A stretch of DNA of 31,918 nt. It comes from UMGS172 sp045587185 (GTDB lineage Bacteria; Bacillota; Clostridia; Oscillospirales; Acutalibacteraceae). Shown in pieces: positions 23,728 to 31,481 of this stretch (its first letter is position 1; the number at the start of each line of letters is the position of its first letter). The notes beneath the pieces are model-generated. The model was given only the letters and a program-made list of their open reading frames with translations, did no database searches and had not been told where the DNA came from. The stretch is taken from contig JAZNBS010000019.1 of the NCBI GenBank assembly GCA_045587185.1, forward strand, positions 1 to 31,918, in the 5' to 3' direction. Both the position numbers and the translations under genes were made by a program.

Positions 23728-24686
23728 AAAACGGAAATATCGGGGACTTCGGTACACCCTCAAATGAGGAACTTGAACTGATAAATCAGCACACCCGACG
23801 CAAATTTTCCGCTGATGAACTTTATGCCTTTTCAGTGGTGCTCTGTGACAATGACATTGACCGCGATTTTGAAAGATTTACCGATAGCGCGTTGGAAAAG
23901 TTGGCTGAACTTTACATCGGTAAGACGGGTATATCTGACCATTCACCAAAAGCGGAAAACCAGTGCGCTAGAATTTTTTACACTAAGGTTGAAGAGGTAA
24001 AGGGCAAAAAGACCCGTTTGGGCGAGCAGTATAAACACTTGTTTGCAAGGGCTTATATGCCCAAGTCTGAAACAAGTGAGGAACTGATTCTTTCGATTGA
24101 ATCAGGTATCAGAAAAGAGGTCAGCATCGGTTGTTCAATGGCGGCGTCACACTGCTCAGTGTGTGGCAAGCCTGTAGGTATGTGTCAGCACAAAAAGGGC
24201 AGAACCTACCGCAAAAACGGTCAAAAAACGCTCTGCTTTTTTGAACTTTCCGAGCCGACAGATGCTTTTGAATGGTCGTTTGTGGCCGTCCCTGCACAAC
24301 CCAAAGCAGGTGTTGTTAAGGCTTTCAAAGGTGAGGGTGAGATAACCTTTGGCGGTCTTACAAAATCGGTTTTTGAGGGCGAAGTTACCCTTTCGGTCGA
24401 GGAGGCTGAATCACTGTCAAAACAGATGGCAGAACTAAGTGAAACAGTCACCTTTGCGGGAGAGTTCCTTGAAAGCCGAAAAGCGCAGATTTTAAAGGCT
24501 TTTATGCCGTCGGCAACAGACATCGCTACCGACACCTTTATGAAAGCGCTCGACCGCCTTGAACCATGTGAACTTTTCAAACTATACAGTGAGATTGAAA
24601 ACCGCAACGAAAGTTCCGTAAGTCAACTTGCCACAAAGAAAGGCAAGACCTCGAACTGCGATAAAAACAGTTTCTTTATTATATAA
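23724..24686 (+). CDS. Putative phage prohead protease/scaffold-like protein
   Basis: 320 residues in the position of the capsid maturation protease. The N-terminal half has the strand VVLCDNDIDRDFERFTDS, GKTGISDHSP with a candidate catalytic His (H73), RAYMPKSETSEELILSIESG, and VSIGCSM with candidate serines (S134, S138). This is as in S78/U35-like prohead proteases. An insertion at 144-156 has three Cys and a His (CSVCGKPVGMCQH), like a small zinc knuckle. FEWSFVAVPAQPKAGVV is the usual protease ending. The C-terminal third (205-320) is helical and could act as a scaffold. The protease call rests on position and pattern, not on a proven active site. Confidence 0.7.
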   Translation: MKNGNIGDFGTPSNEELELINQHTRRKFSADELYAFSVVLCDNDIDRDFERFTDSALEKLAELYIGKTGISDHSPKAENQCARIFYTKVEEVKGKKTRLGEQYKHLFARAYMPKSETSEELILSIESGIRKEVSIGCSMAASHCSVCGKPVGMCQHKKGRTYRKNGQKTLCFFELSEPTDAFEWSFVAVPAQPKAGVVKAFKGEGEITFGGLTKSVFEGEVTLSVEEAESLSKQMAELSETVTFAGEFLESRKAQILKAFMPSATDIATDTFMKALDRLEPCELFKLYSEIENRNESSVSQLATKKGKTSNCDKNSFFII

Positions 24687-24701
24687 AAAGGAGATATAAA
24701 A

Positions 24702-25709
24702 ATGAGTTTTGACAATATTACACTTGAAAAGGGAATGTATTCCCATCCCGAAAAAAGTTTTTCCGAGATATTGGAGGAGCTTGACCCTTCCCAGAATTAC
24801 GCAGGTACTGAATATGAGGGCCTTGACGCATTTGGCCGTCAGCTCAAAAGATTTGATATCAAGGTATCAGGCGCAGGCAGTGACAGTGTGAGAAAGTTTT
24901 TTGCCACCACACAGTCGGCCGCCCTTTTCCCTGAGTATGTTTCACGTGCAGTCAAGCAGGGAATAGAGGAGGCAGATATGCTTCCTTCCATCGTGGCTTC
25001 CACCACACATATCAACTCTCTTGACTACCGTACCATCGCATCTGTTCCTACTGATGAGGAAAAGTCTTTGGTTGACGTTGATGAAGGCGCCGAGATCCCT
25101 GAAACCGTAGTGCGTACTCAGGAAAACCTTGTAACTCTGCACAAGCGCGGCAGAATGTTGGTTGCATCCTATGAGGCTTTGAAGTTCCAGAAAATCGACC
25201 TTTTCTCGGTCACTCTCCGCCAGATTGGTGCCCACATTGCACGTAGTCAGTTTGCCGATGCTGTCAACGTTCTTGTGAACGGTGACGGCAACGAAAACAC
25301 TGCTGAGGTTATCAATGCAACTGCATCGGGTGAACTTTCTTATAATGACCTTTTGAACCTTTACAATAAACTTGACCCCTATTGCATGAACCGTCTTATT
25401 ATGTCACCCTCCACTATGCTTAAGGTTATGAGCCTTGACGAGTTTAAGAATCCTTTGACAGGTATCAACTTCCAAGGCACAGGTAACCCCGGCAATCCTA
25501 TGGGTGCAAAATTGCTTCGTTCCAATGCGGTTGAGGATGGCAAGATTATCGGTCTTGACGCAGGTTGTGCGCTTGAAATGGTGGTCGCATCCGACGTTAA
25601 TGTTGATTATGACAAGTTGATTGACCGTCAGCTTGAACGTGCCGTTATCACCACAACGGCAGGATTTGCCAAGATCTTCAAGGATGCTTCGGCAGTGCTT
25701 AACATCTGA
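24702..25709 (+). CDS. Phage major capsid protein (HK97-like fold)
   Basis: 335 residues, the main shell protein. Typical HK97-type features are an N-terminal arm (about 1-75), then FPEYVSRAVKQGIEEADMLP, the E-loop/P-domain region DEGAEIPETVVRTQENLVTL HKR (split here), ASYEALKFQKIDLFSVTLRQ (spine helix), and the A-domain QLERAVITTTAGFAKIFKD at the C-terminus. A strong AAAAAGGAGATATAAAA site precedes ATG 24702, the best ribosome site of the module, as expected for the most abundant protein. There is no separate decoration gene. The short gap before the next gene (9 bases) keeps it in the same operon. Confidence 0.9.
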   Translation: MSFDNITLEKGMYSHPEKSFSEILEELDPSQNYAGTEYEGLDAFGRQLKRFDIKVSGAGSDSVRKFFATTQSAALFPEYVSRAVKQGIEEADMLPSIVASTTHINSLDYRTIASVPTDEEKSLVDVDEGAEIPETVVRTQENLVTLHKRGRMLVASYEALKFQKIDLFSVTLRQIGAHIARSQFADAVNVLVNGDGNENTAEVINATASGELSYNDLLNLYNKLDPYCMNRLIMSPSTMLKVMSLDEFKNPLTGINFQGTGNPGNPMGAKLLRSNAVEDGKIIGLDAGCALEMVVASDVNVDYDKLIDRQLERAVITTTAGFAKIFKDASAVLNI

Positions 25710-25718
25710 TAAACGCTT

Positions 25719-26090
25719 ATGGAATATCAGGTAAGTATCGACCGCGTGGTTGACGCATTCTTAAGTCTTGCAGGCAAGGAAACTGCTGATGAAAGCAGGG
25801 TGTTTTGCCGTACAGCGGCACACACGGTTGACAGTTGGATTGACAGGTCAAAAGACCTCTGGAGGTCAGACGGCGCACTGTGTTATGCCGCGGCAACAAT
25901 AGCCTTTTATCGCTATACACTCAAAAACTCAGGCTCGGCACAGAGCGTCAAAGCAGGCGATATCACAATTAACGACAAATCCGAAAAGACCGTGGCTTAT
26001 GCAAAAGGTCTTATGCAGGATGCATTGTCGGCTGTTGAACATCTTTTCAAGTCCAAGAGATTTGCCTTTATAAAAACCGAGGTGTTGTGA
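25719..26090 (+). CDS. Phage head-tail connector (DNA packaging) protein
   Basis: 123 residues, mostly helical (VDAFLSLAGKETADESRVFC, then HTVDSWI and DGALCYAAATIAFYRYTLKN). Position after the capsid gene and helical content match gp6/gp15-like connector rings that sit under the portal. The middle segment AGDITINDKSEKTVAYAKGL is typical of such Firmicute connectors. Starts 9 bases after the capsid stop. Specific function is inferred from position. Confidence 0.75.
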   Translation: MEYQVSIDRVVDAFLSLAGKETADESRVFCRTAAHTVDSWIDRSKDLWRSDGALCYAAATIAFYRYTLKNSGSAQSVKAGDITINDKSEKTVAYAKGLMQDALSAVEHLFKSKRFAFIKTEVL

Positions 26091-26447
26091 TTGAATTTCA
26101 AAAATGAAACCGACAAATTCTTGAACGCCGTCGGTGAGGTCATCACGGTTGATATCTATGACGAGCGTGTTGAGACAAAGGCGCTCATACAGCCAATGAG
26201 GTATAAAAACAAGATGTATCTTGAGAACGAGCGAACCGAATTAGGCTTTAAAGATGGCGAGTGCTTTTTGTATCTTGGTCCTGCGTGGGTGGATTTTGCA
26301 GGGCATGAGAATTTTGTTACGGTGTACGCTGCAGACCGTGTATATAATGTATCGCGTGCCGACCGAATAACACTGAAAGGCACCGTACAGTATATATGGG
26401 CGGTGTTGACGCCAAAAATAAAGGATGGTGGTTATAATGCAAAGTAA
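26091..26447 (+). CDS. Phage head-closure/stopper-like protein
   Basis: 118 residues, beta-rich (VITVDIYDERVETKALIQPM, then MYLENERTELGFKDGECFLY and YAADRVYNVSRADRITL). It has the size and strand pattern of head-closure adaptors. It starts with TTG immediately after the previous stop, with GAGGTG upstream, so it is translationally coupled. Its end overlaps the next gene by 11 bases. Assignment rests on position and fold pattern. Confidence 0.72.
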   Translation: MNFKNETDKFLNAVGEVITVDIYDERVETKALIQPMRYKNKMYLENERTELGFKDGECFLYLGPAWVDFAGHENFVTVYAADRVYNVSRADRITLKGTVQYIWAVLTPKIKDGGYNAK

Positions 26448-26859
26448 GGGTATCATCAATTATCTTTGCAACATTCTTTCGTTGGACCCAACGCTGTCAG
26501 ATGTGACGGTGACATCTGAGTTTCCTGCATCAAAACAGGATCTTCCGTTGCAAAAAGCCGTTATAAGTGTGGGCCTTGAGGGGATAACCGTAACGGGAGC
26601 CGATACTGATGTACCTATTACGGCGGAAGTATCACCGATATATTACAGTATCGGACTTACACTTTGTGTGCCAAAAGCGAAAACGGGTACTGAGTGTCAC
26701 AATGCCGTGGACAGGGTGCTTAAAGCTCTGACACCAATGGTTATGGAATATTCGGTAACTGACGTTGAGGTTGGTACAGTAAAATACAGCGGTGCTTTAG
26801 GTGCTCTCACAGTACCCATAACCTTGCGAATCTACAAGGGCAACGCGTATAAACGATAA
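26437..26859 (+). CDS. Phage neck/tail-terminator-like protein, last gene of the module
   Basis: 140 residues, alpha/beta (GIINYLCNILSLDPTLSDVT, LPLQKAVISVGLEGITVTG, then YYSIGLTLCVPK and GTVKYSGALGALTVPITLRI). The last strands resemble tail-terminator or tail-completion proteins, which cap the tail and join it to the head. If so, the module keeps the whole neck but no tail tube. ATG 26437 follows GGTGG and overlaps the preceding gene. A terminator lies 10 bases downstream. Confidence 0.7.
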   Translation: MQSKGIINYLCNILSLDPTLSDVTVTSEFPASKQDLPLQKAVISVGLEGITVTGADTDVPITAEVSPIYYSIGLTLCVPKAKTGTECHNAVDRVLKALTPMVMEYSVTDVEVGTVKYSGALGALTVPITLRIYKGNAYKR

Positions 26860-26869
26860 AATTTCAAGG

Positions 26870-26897
26870 CTCGGGGTGGCAACACCCCGAGTTTTTT
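26870..26897 (+). terminator. Terminator of the phage head module
   Basis: CTCGGGGTG / CACCCCGAG around GCAA with T6. It closes the module 10 bases after the last gene. Confidence 0.93.
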
Positions 26898-27031
26898 AAA
26901 ATTTATACCTTTATTTTTTAGCAAAATTGCACCAAATACATAAATTACCAGTCTAAAACGTATAAATTTTTAAAAAATGTTCTAAAATTTAAAAAAGTTG
27001 ACAATTTCCTCTTTATTTTTTTGGACAAAAC

Positions 27032-27040
27032 TGATATAAT
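27032..27040 (+). promoter_or_regulatory. Extended -10 promoter of ppdK
   Basis: TGATATAAT: an extended -10 (TG, one base, TATAAT at 27035-27040) preceded by a very AT-rich stretch (26898-27031) but no good -35. The leader to ATG 27150 is about 100 nt and contains the hairpins GACAG/CTGTC and GGCACT/AGTGCC. Confidence 0.65.
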
Positions 27041-27149
27041 GAATCGAATACTTCAAGACAGTTGGAGTAGTCTGTCCAATTTTGGGCGAAAAGGCACTAA
27101 AAAAGTGCCACATTAAGATGTTTAATATTTTTTAGGAGGATGATTCAAT

Positions 27150-29774
27150 ATGAGTCACAAGTTTGTTTACCTGTTCTCTGAGGGTGACGCTTCTATGCGT
27201 GAGCTTCTCGGCGGTAAGGGTGCTAACCTTGCAGAGATGACCAAAATCGGTCTTCCCGTTCCCCAGGGTTTCACCGTTTCTACCGAGGCTTGTACCCAGT
27301 ATTATGAGGACGGCAGAAAGATCAACGATGACATCAAGGCAGAGATTATGGAGTACATCGACAAGATGGAAGGTATTACCGGCAAGAAGTTCGGTGACAA
27401 GAAGAACCCTCTTCTTGTTTCGGTTCGTTCCGGTGCCCGCGCATCCATGCCCGGTATGATGGATACCATTCTCAACCTCGGTCTTAATGAAGAGGTTGTT
27501 GAGACCATGGCAGAGATGTCCGGCAACGCACGTTGGGCATATGACTGCTATCGCCGTTTCATCCAGATGTATTCTGACGTTGTTATGGAAGTAGGTAAGA
27601 AGTACTTTGAGGAACTCATCGACAAGATGAAGGAAGCAAAGGGCGTAACTTTGGACGTTGAACTTACTGCTGACGACCTTAAAGAACTTGCTAACCAGTT
27701 CAAGGCTGAATATAAGTCCAAGATCGGTAAGGATTTCCCCTCCGATCCTAAGGAGCAGTTGATGGGCGCTGTTGAGGCTGTTTTCCGTTCTTGGGACAAC
27801 CCCAGAGCTAACGTTTACCGCCGTGACAACGATATTCCTTATTCTTGGGGTACCGCTGTTAACGTTCAGATGATGGCTTTCGGTAATATGGGTGACGATT
27901 GCGGTACCGGTGTTGCCTTTACCCGTGACCCCGCTACTGGCGATAAGGGTCTTATGGGTGAGTTCCTCACCAACGCACAGGGTGAGGACGTTGTTGCCGG
28001 TGTTCGTACTCCGATGCCCATTGCAGAGATGGCAAACAAATTCCCCGAGGCTTTTGCAGAGTTCCAGAAGGTTTGCGCAACTCTCGAGGACCATTACAGA
28101 GATATGCAGGATATGGAGTTCACTGTTGAGCACGGTAAACTCTTCATGCTTCAGACCCGTAACGGTAAGAGAACCGCTAAGGCTGCTCTTAAGATTGCTT
28201 GTGACCTCGTTGATGAGGGTATGATTGATGAGAAGCAGGCTGTGGCTATGATTGACCCCAGAAACCTCGACACTCTTCTCCATCCTCAGTTCGACACTAA
28301 GGCTCTGAAGGCTGCCACACCCGCAGGTAAGGGTCTTGGCGCATCTCCAGGTGCTGCTTGCGGTAAGGTTGTATTTACTGCTGAAGATGCAGAGGCTTGG
28401 AATGCACGTGGCGAAAAGGTTGTTCTTGTCCGCCTTGAGACCTCTCCCGAAGATATCACCGGTATGAAGGCTTCTCAGGGTATCCTTACCGTCCGTGGCG
28501 GTATGACCTCTCACGCAGCTGTTGTTGCCCGTGGTATGGGTACTTGCTGTGTTTCCGGTTGTGGCGACATCATTATGGACGAAGAGAACAAGAAGTTCAC
28601 TCTTGCAGGTAAGACCTACAACGAGGGTGACTATATTTCTATCGACGGTTCTACCGGTAACATTTATGACGGTATCATTCCCACCGTTGACGCTGAAATC
28701 GCAGGTGAGTTCGGCCGCATCATGGCTTGGGCTGACAAGTACAGAACTTTGAAGGTTCGTACCAACGCTGACACTCCTGCAGACGCTAAGAAGGCCCGCG
28801 AGCTTGGTGCTCAGGGTATCGGTCTTTGCCGTACCGAGCATATGTTCTTCGAGGCTGAGCGTATTGCTGCATTCCGTGAGATGATCTGCTCCGATACCGT
28901 TGAGGGTCGTGAAGTAGCTCTTGCAAAGATTCTTCCTTATCAGCAGGGCGACTTTGAGAAGATTTATGAAGCAATGGAAGGCAACCCCGTTTGCATCCGT
29001 TTCCTTGATCCTCCGCTTCATGAGTTCGTTCCCACTGAAGAGGCTGATATTGAGGCTCTTGCAAAGGCACAGGGCAAGACTGTTGCTGACATTAAGAACA
29101 TCATTTCTTCTCTCCACGAGTTCAACCCCATGATGGGTCACCGTGGATGCCGTCTTGCAGTTACCTATCCTGAAATTGCAAAGATGCAGACCACCGCTGT
29201 TATCCGTGCTGCTTTGAACGTTAAGAAGGCTCATCCCGATTGGAACATCGTTCCCGAGATTATGATTCCTCTTACCGGCGAAGTCAAGGAATTGAAATAC
29301 GTTAAGGATGTTGTTGTTGCAACTGCTGACGCTGAAATTGCTGCCGCAGGTTCTGACCTCAAGTACGAAGTAGGTACTATGATGGAGATTCCCAGAGCTT
29401 GCTTGACCGCTGATGAGATCGCTAAAGAGGCTGAGTTCTTCTGCTTCGGTACTAATGACCTTACTCAGATGACCTTCGGCTTCTCTCGTGACGACGCAGG
29501 TAAGTTCCTCACAGCTTACTATGACACCAAGATCTACGAGAACGATCCGTTCGCAAAACTCGACCAGACCGGTGTTGGTAAGTTGATGGATATGGCTGTT
29601 AAGATGGGTAAGGTTACCCGTCCCGCAATCCATTGCGGTATTTGTGGTGAGCACGGCGGAGACCCCGTTTCCGTTGAGTTCTGCCATAAGATTGGCCTTG
29701 ACTATGTATCTTGCTCACCTTTCCGTGTGCCTATCGCACGTCTGGCTGCTGCACAGGCTGCTATTAAGGGCTAA
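27150..29774 (+). CDS. ppdK: Pyruvate, phosphate dikinase
   Basis: Interconverts pyruvate + ATP + Pi and PEP + AMP + PPi; in fermentative Clostridia it serves PPi-linked glycolysis or gluconeogenesis. 874 residues, the exact length of the Clostridium symbiosum enzyme. N-terminal ATP-grasp domain (GGKGANLAEMTKIGLPVPQG, SVRSGARASMPGMMDTILNL). The central phosphohistidine domain has the catalytic His near residue 455 (RGGMTSHAAVVARGMG). The C-terminal PEP/pyruvate barrel has GLCRTEHMFF and the catalytic Cys near 832 (IHCGICGEHGGDP). AGGAGG precedes ATG 27150. Codon use is strongly biased (AAG, GGT, TTC, few TTA/CTA/TCA), unlike its neighbours, marking very high expression. Confidence 0.98.
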   Translation: MSHKFVYLFSEGDASMRELLGGKGANLAEMTKIGLPVPQGFTVSTEACTQYYEDGRKINDDIKAEIMEYIDKMEGITGKKFGDKKNPLLVSVRSGARASMPGMMDTILNLGLNEEVVETMAEMSGNARWAYDCYRRFIQMYSDVVMEVGKKYFEELIDKMKEAKGVTLDVELTADDLKELANQFKAEYKSKIGKDFPSDPKEQLMGAVEAVFRSWDNPRANVYRRDNDIPYSWGTAVNVQMMAFGNMGDDCGTGVAFTRDPATGDKGLMGEFLTNAQGEDVVAGVRTPMPIAEMANKFPEAFAEFQKVCATLEDHYRDMQDMEFTVEHGKLFMLQTRNGKRTAKAALKIACDLVDEGMIDEKQAVAMIDPRNLDTLLHPQFDTKALKAATPAGKGLGASPGAACGKVVFTAEDAEAWNARGEKVVLVRLETSPEDITGMKASQGILTVRGGMTSHAAVVARGMGTCCVSGCGDIIMDEENKKFTLAGKTYNEGDYISIDGSTGNIYDGIIPTVDAEIAGEFGRIMAWADKYRTLKVRTNADTPADAKKARELGAQGIGLCRTEHMFFEAERIAAFREMICSDTVEGREVALAKILPYQQGDFEKIYEAMEGNPVCIRFLDPPLHEFVPTEEADIEALAKAQGKTVADIKNIISSLHEFNPMMGHRGCRLAVTYPEIAKMQTTAVIRAALNVKKAHPDWNIVPEIMIPLTGEVKELKYVKDVVVATADAEIAAAGSDLKYEVGTMMEIPRACLTADEIAKEAEFFCFGTNDLTQMTFGFSRDDAGKFLTAYYDTKIYENDPFAKLDQTGVGKLMDMAVKMGKVTRPAIHCGICGEHGGDPVSVEFCHKIGLDYVSCSPFRVPIARLAAAQAAIKG

Positions 29775-29786
29775 TTGCTAACAATA

Positions 29787-29816
29787 AAATCGCCACCCAA
29801 ATGGGTGGCGATTTTT
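29787..29816 (+). terminator. Terminator of ppdK
   Basis: 13-bp stem AAATCGCCACCCA / TGGGTGGCGATTT with a T run, 13 bases after the stop. Confidence 0.93.
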
Positions 29817-29819
29817 CAT

Positions 29820-30017
29820 AAGCCTCCCTTGTGTAAAGGGAGGTGGCACGGCGTAGCCGTGACGGAGGGAGAGAGTATGTGAAAATCCGAAAAAGTGGTT
29901 TTTTCTCTCCCTCAGTCTCGTTTAACTCGACAGCCGCTTACTGCGGCGGTCTCCCTTTGTCACTTCGTGACATTTCCCTCACACCGTGAGGGAATTTACC
30001 CTCATCAGAGGGAGCTT
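29820..30017. repeat. About 200-bp palindromic intergenic repeat
   Basis: Begins AAGCCTCCCTTGTGTAAAGG and ends GAGGGAGCTT, imperfect terminal inverted repeats. Inside are GAGGGAGAGA paired with TCTCTCCCTC, GGCACGGCGTAGCCGTG, TGTCACTTCGTGACA and CCCTCACACCGTGAGGG. The motif set matches intergenic repeats seen many times in gut Clostridia genomes (from memory). No ORF inside; probably a MITE- or REP-like element. The following 30018-30172 holds no gene or clear signal. Confidence 0.75.
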
Positions 30018-30172
30018 CTTTGTGATGTGAGACACACCGATTAGTGCATTTTCCTTAGTGAGACAGCCCTTTTCGTTGCTTTAATATATGGTTTATTGTC
30101 CTATGAAAATAAGCTGTATTATAGTCTTGCAATCAAAATATTATTTGGTGATTTAATAAACTATAAGCGTTA

Positions 30173-30514
30173 TTAAATTTGTGTATATTCTTTAGTGAAA
30201 TTTGTGTTTTCTACAAATAAGCGGCGCTTGTCATCGTCTAAAACCGATTTCAGAAGCTTGCCAACATCCTGAGCGGCTCGTTTTTCGGCATCGACACAGC
30301 CGCTTTTAGAATAGTAATCATAAAACACCTGCAACGGATTGTCGTTCCAATCGTTATTTGCTCCGCCGAAAAGAGTTTTCACCGAGAAAGTTTGTTCAGG
30401 GTTATTCTTGCAAAAGCAATGAACAGCACCTTTTATAAAAGCTATTGCTAAATTCATTTCATCTTCTGAAATTTTAGCAGAGACGGAATAAATCTTGCTT
30501 TTATCTTTAATCAT
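30173..30514 (-). CDS. Unknown small protein
   Basis: 113 residues, no recognised family. The sequence is mixed alpha/beta, with SEDEMNLAIAFIKGAVHCFC (helix), FSVKTLFGGANNDWNDNPLQ, VFYDYYSKSG and a charged C-terminal helix (RAAQDVGKLLKSVLDDDKRR). No signal peptide or membrane helix. Start 30514 follows AAGGAAGGA. It lies 24 bases after the lipoprotein gene on the same strand, so the two may be co-transcribed. It sits in the accessory patch next to an insertion sequence. Confidence 0.7.
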   Translation of the reverse strand: MIKDKSKIYSVSAKISEDEMNLAIAFIKGAVHCFCKNNPEQTFSVKTLFGGANNDWNDNPLQVFYDYYSKSGCVDAEKRAAQDVGKLLKSVLDDDKRRLFVENTNFTKEYTQI

Positions 30515-30538
30515 ACATATTCCTTCCTTGTTCGATAA

Positions 30539-31165
30539 TCAGTAGTAGAAATAAGTAGTTATAAAAGTCGAAAGATCCTTGCTGATAGGATATAGAACTG
30601 TATCTATGAGTTGGTCGTGCTCCCCAAAAACAAAAATGTAAAGAACCAAGGTCTGAGAAGGTTGAAGGATATTGGGATTGGTTTTATATAATTCCAATAA
30701 ACTTTCGCTGGTAACACATTGGCCTGTGGCCCAAACAAGGTAAGCCTTATCAAGAGACTTGTCATATGTTTCGTTATGAATATTTAAAAGTTTTTTGTAA
30801 TCATAGTCCCAACCTTCAATTTTCAACGAGCTCCAGTTGGAGTCTACGGTTTTCCATATAGACTCAGCAGTTTTGTAATCATATTTCACGCAATCTATTG
30901 TATATCCCTTGGGACAAGCGGTGTCAAGCAGAGTTCCCCATTTTATGGAACCGCCGTTATCTCTCCAAGAAGCATTGATTCCGTTTTCATAACAAATTTG
31001 ACTTTTAAGTGTATCTTCAAGAACTTCCCTGGGGATGCCTTGTTCTTTCGATTCGGTGTCGGTACTGTCGGAGCTGTCGGAGCTGTCGGAGCTGTCACCG
31101 CATCCGCAGAAAACACCTATCAGCATGACCGCCATAAGTAACATTGCTAAAACTCGTTTTTTCAT
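30539..31165 (-). CDS. Lipoprotein with Ser/Asp-rich linker, unknown function
   Basis: 208 residues. Signal peptide MKKRVLAMLLMAVMLIGVFC with lipobox VFCGC (Cys 20 or 22), then a low-complexity linker of four SSD units (about 25-36) encoded by 9-base tandem repeats. The mature part (about 45-208) has no known domain. It includes CVKYDYKTAESIWKTVDSNW and LVLYIFVFGEHDQLIDTVLY. Extracytoplasmic, attached to the membrane. ATG 31165 follows GAGGAG. Its position between a Mor-like regulator and an unknown protein suggests an accessory operon; no binding partner can be named. Confidence 0.8.
   Translation of the reverse strand: MKKRVLAMLLMAVMLIGVFCGCGDSSDSSDSSDSTDTESKEQGIPREVLEDTLKSQICYENGINASWRDNGGSIKWGTLLDTACPKGYTIDCVKYDYKTAESIWKTVDSNWSSLKIEGWDYDYKKLLNIHNETYDKSLDKAYLVWATGQCVTSESLLELYKTNPNILQPSQTLVLYIFVFGEHDQLIDTVLYPISKDLSTFITTYFYY
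31065..31096. repeat. 9-bp tandem repeat (CTGTCGGAG) inside the lipoprotein gene
   Basis: Three complete copies of CTGTCGGAG plus a partial fourth. Read on the minus strand they encode the Ser-Ser-Asp repeats. Copy number could change by slippage without losing frame. Confidence 0.85.
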
Positions 31166-31220
31166 AATTTTTTCTCCTCATTTTTTATTTTATAACAGCA
31201 ACTTGTGTTGCGTATTACCG

Positions 31221-31481
31221 TTAAGGTTTTTGTTCTTTAAGTATCCTTCTTATGGTGCGCTCGCTGTAATTGTATTTGGCGGCAAGCGATTTGAAGTTGG
31301 TGCCGTCAAATTCCTCAACGATACAGTTGTATATGTACTGCTTGTTTAAAAAACCAACCGGGAAATTTACCTGCTGACCGCGGTATTCATCAAACATCAG
31401 TTTTGCAGTTTCAACACCCGCAATTGCCGCAATGTCACGGTATATCCCATTGAGATCATCGGTTATGTGTTTTTTCTTCAT
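31221..31481 (-). CDS. Mor-like transcription activator family protein
   Basis: 86 residues. The N-terminal part (MKKKHITDDLNGIYRDIAAI to GVETAKLMFDEYRGQQVNFP) and the C-terminal HTH (FKSLAAKYNYSERTIRRILK) match the small Mor/CD3324-type activators of Clostridia, related to the phage Mu middle-operon activator. Such proteins are common on mobile elements. ATG 31481 follows GAGGTG. It precedes the lipoprotein gene by 55 bases on the same strand and might control it. No good -35/-10 pair was found upstream on the minus strand. Confidence 0.72.
   Translation of the reverse strand: MKKKHITDDLNGIYRDIAAIAGVETAKLMFDEYRGQQVNFPVGFLNKQYIYNCIVEEFDGTNFKSLAAKYNYSERTIRRILKEQKP

Larger units (their letters stand above)
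20849..26859 (+). mobile_element. Tailless phage head and DNA-packaging module
   Basis: Eight consecutive, overlapping or tightly spaced genes encode TerS, TerL, portal, protease-like, major capsid and three connector/neck proteins. All are open and have good ribosome sites. Integrase, excisionase, repressor, replication, tail, lysis and host-specificity genes are all missing. Terminators lie on both sides (20678-20704 and 26870-26897), and host genes begin at once beyond them. The content is that of a capsid-forming satellite or a domesticated head cluster. No attachment repeats were recognised at the edges. Confidence 0.85.

Noticed and set aside
24702..25709. Capsid protein as an encapsulin nanocompartment
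   Set aside because: TerL, portal and connector genes are directly attached, which encapsulin loci lack, and no cargo enzyme is nearby.
20849..26859. Complete active prophage
   Set aside because: No integrase, repressor, replication, tail or lysis genes in the window, and host genes lie immediately on both sides.
27132..29687. 851-codon open frame antisense to ppdK
   Set aside because: It mirrors the ppdK frame. Strong codon bias removes TTA, CTA and TCA codons, which are the antisense stops. The translation is low-complexity (Ser, Leu, His, Asn-rich) with no family likeness and no ribosome site.
29820..30017. CRISPR array
   Set aside because: Palindromes of different sequence without regular repeat-spacer spacing; no cas genes in the window.
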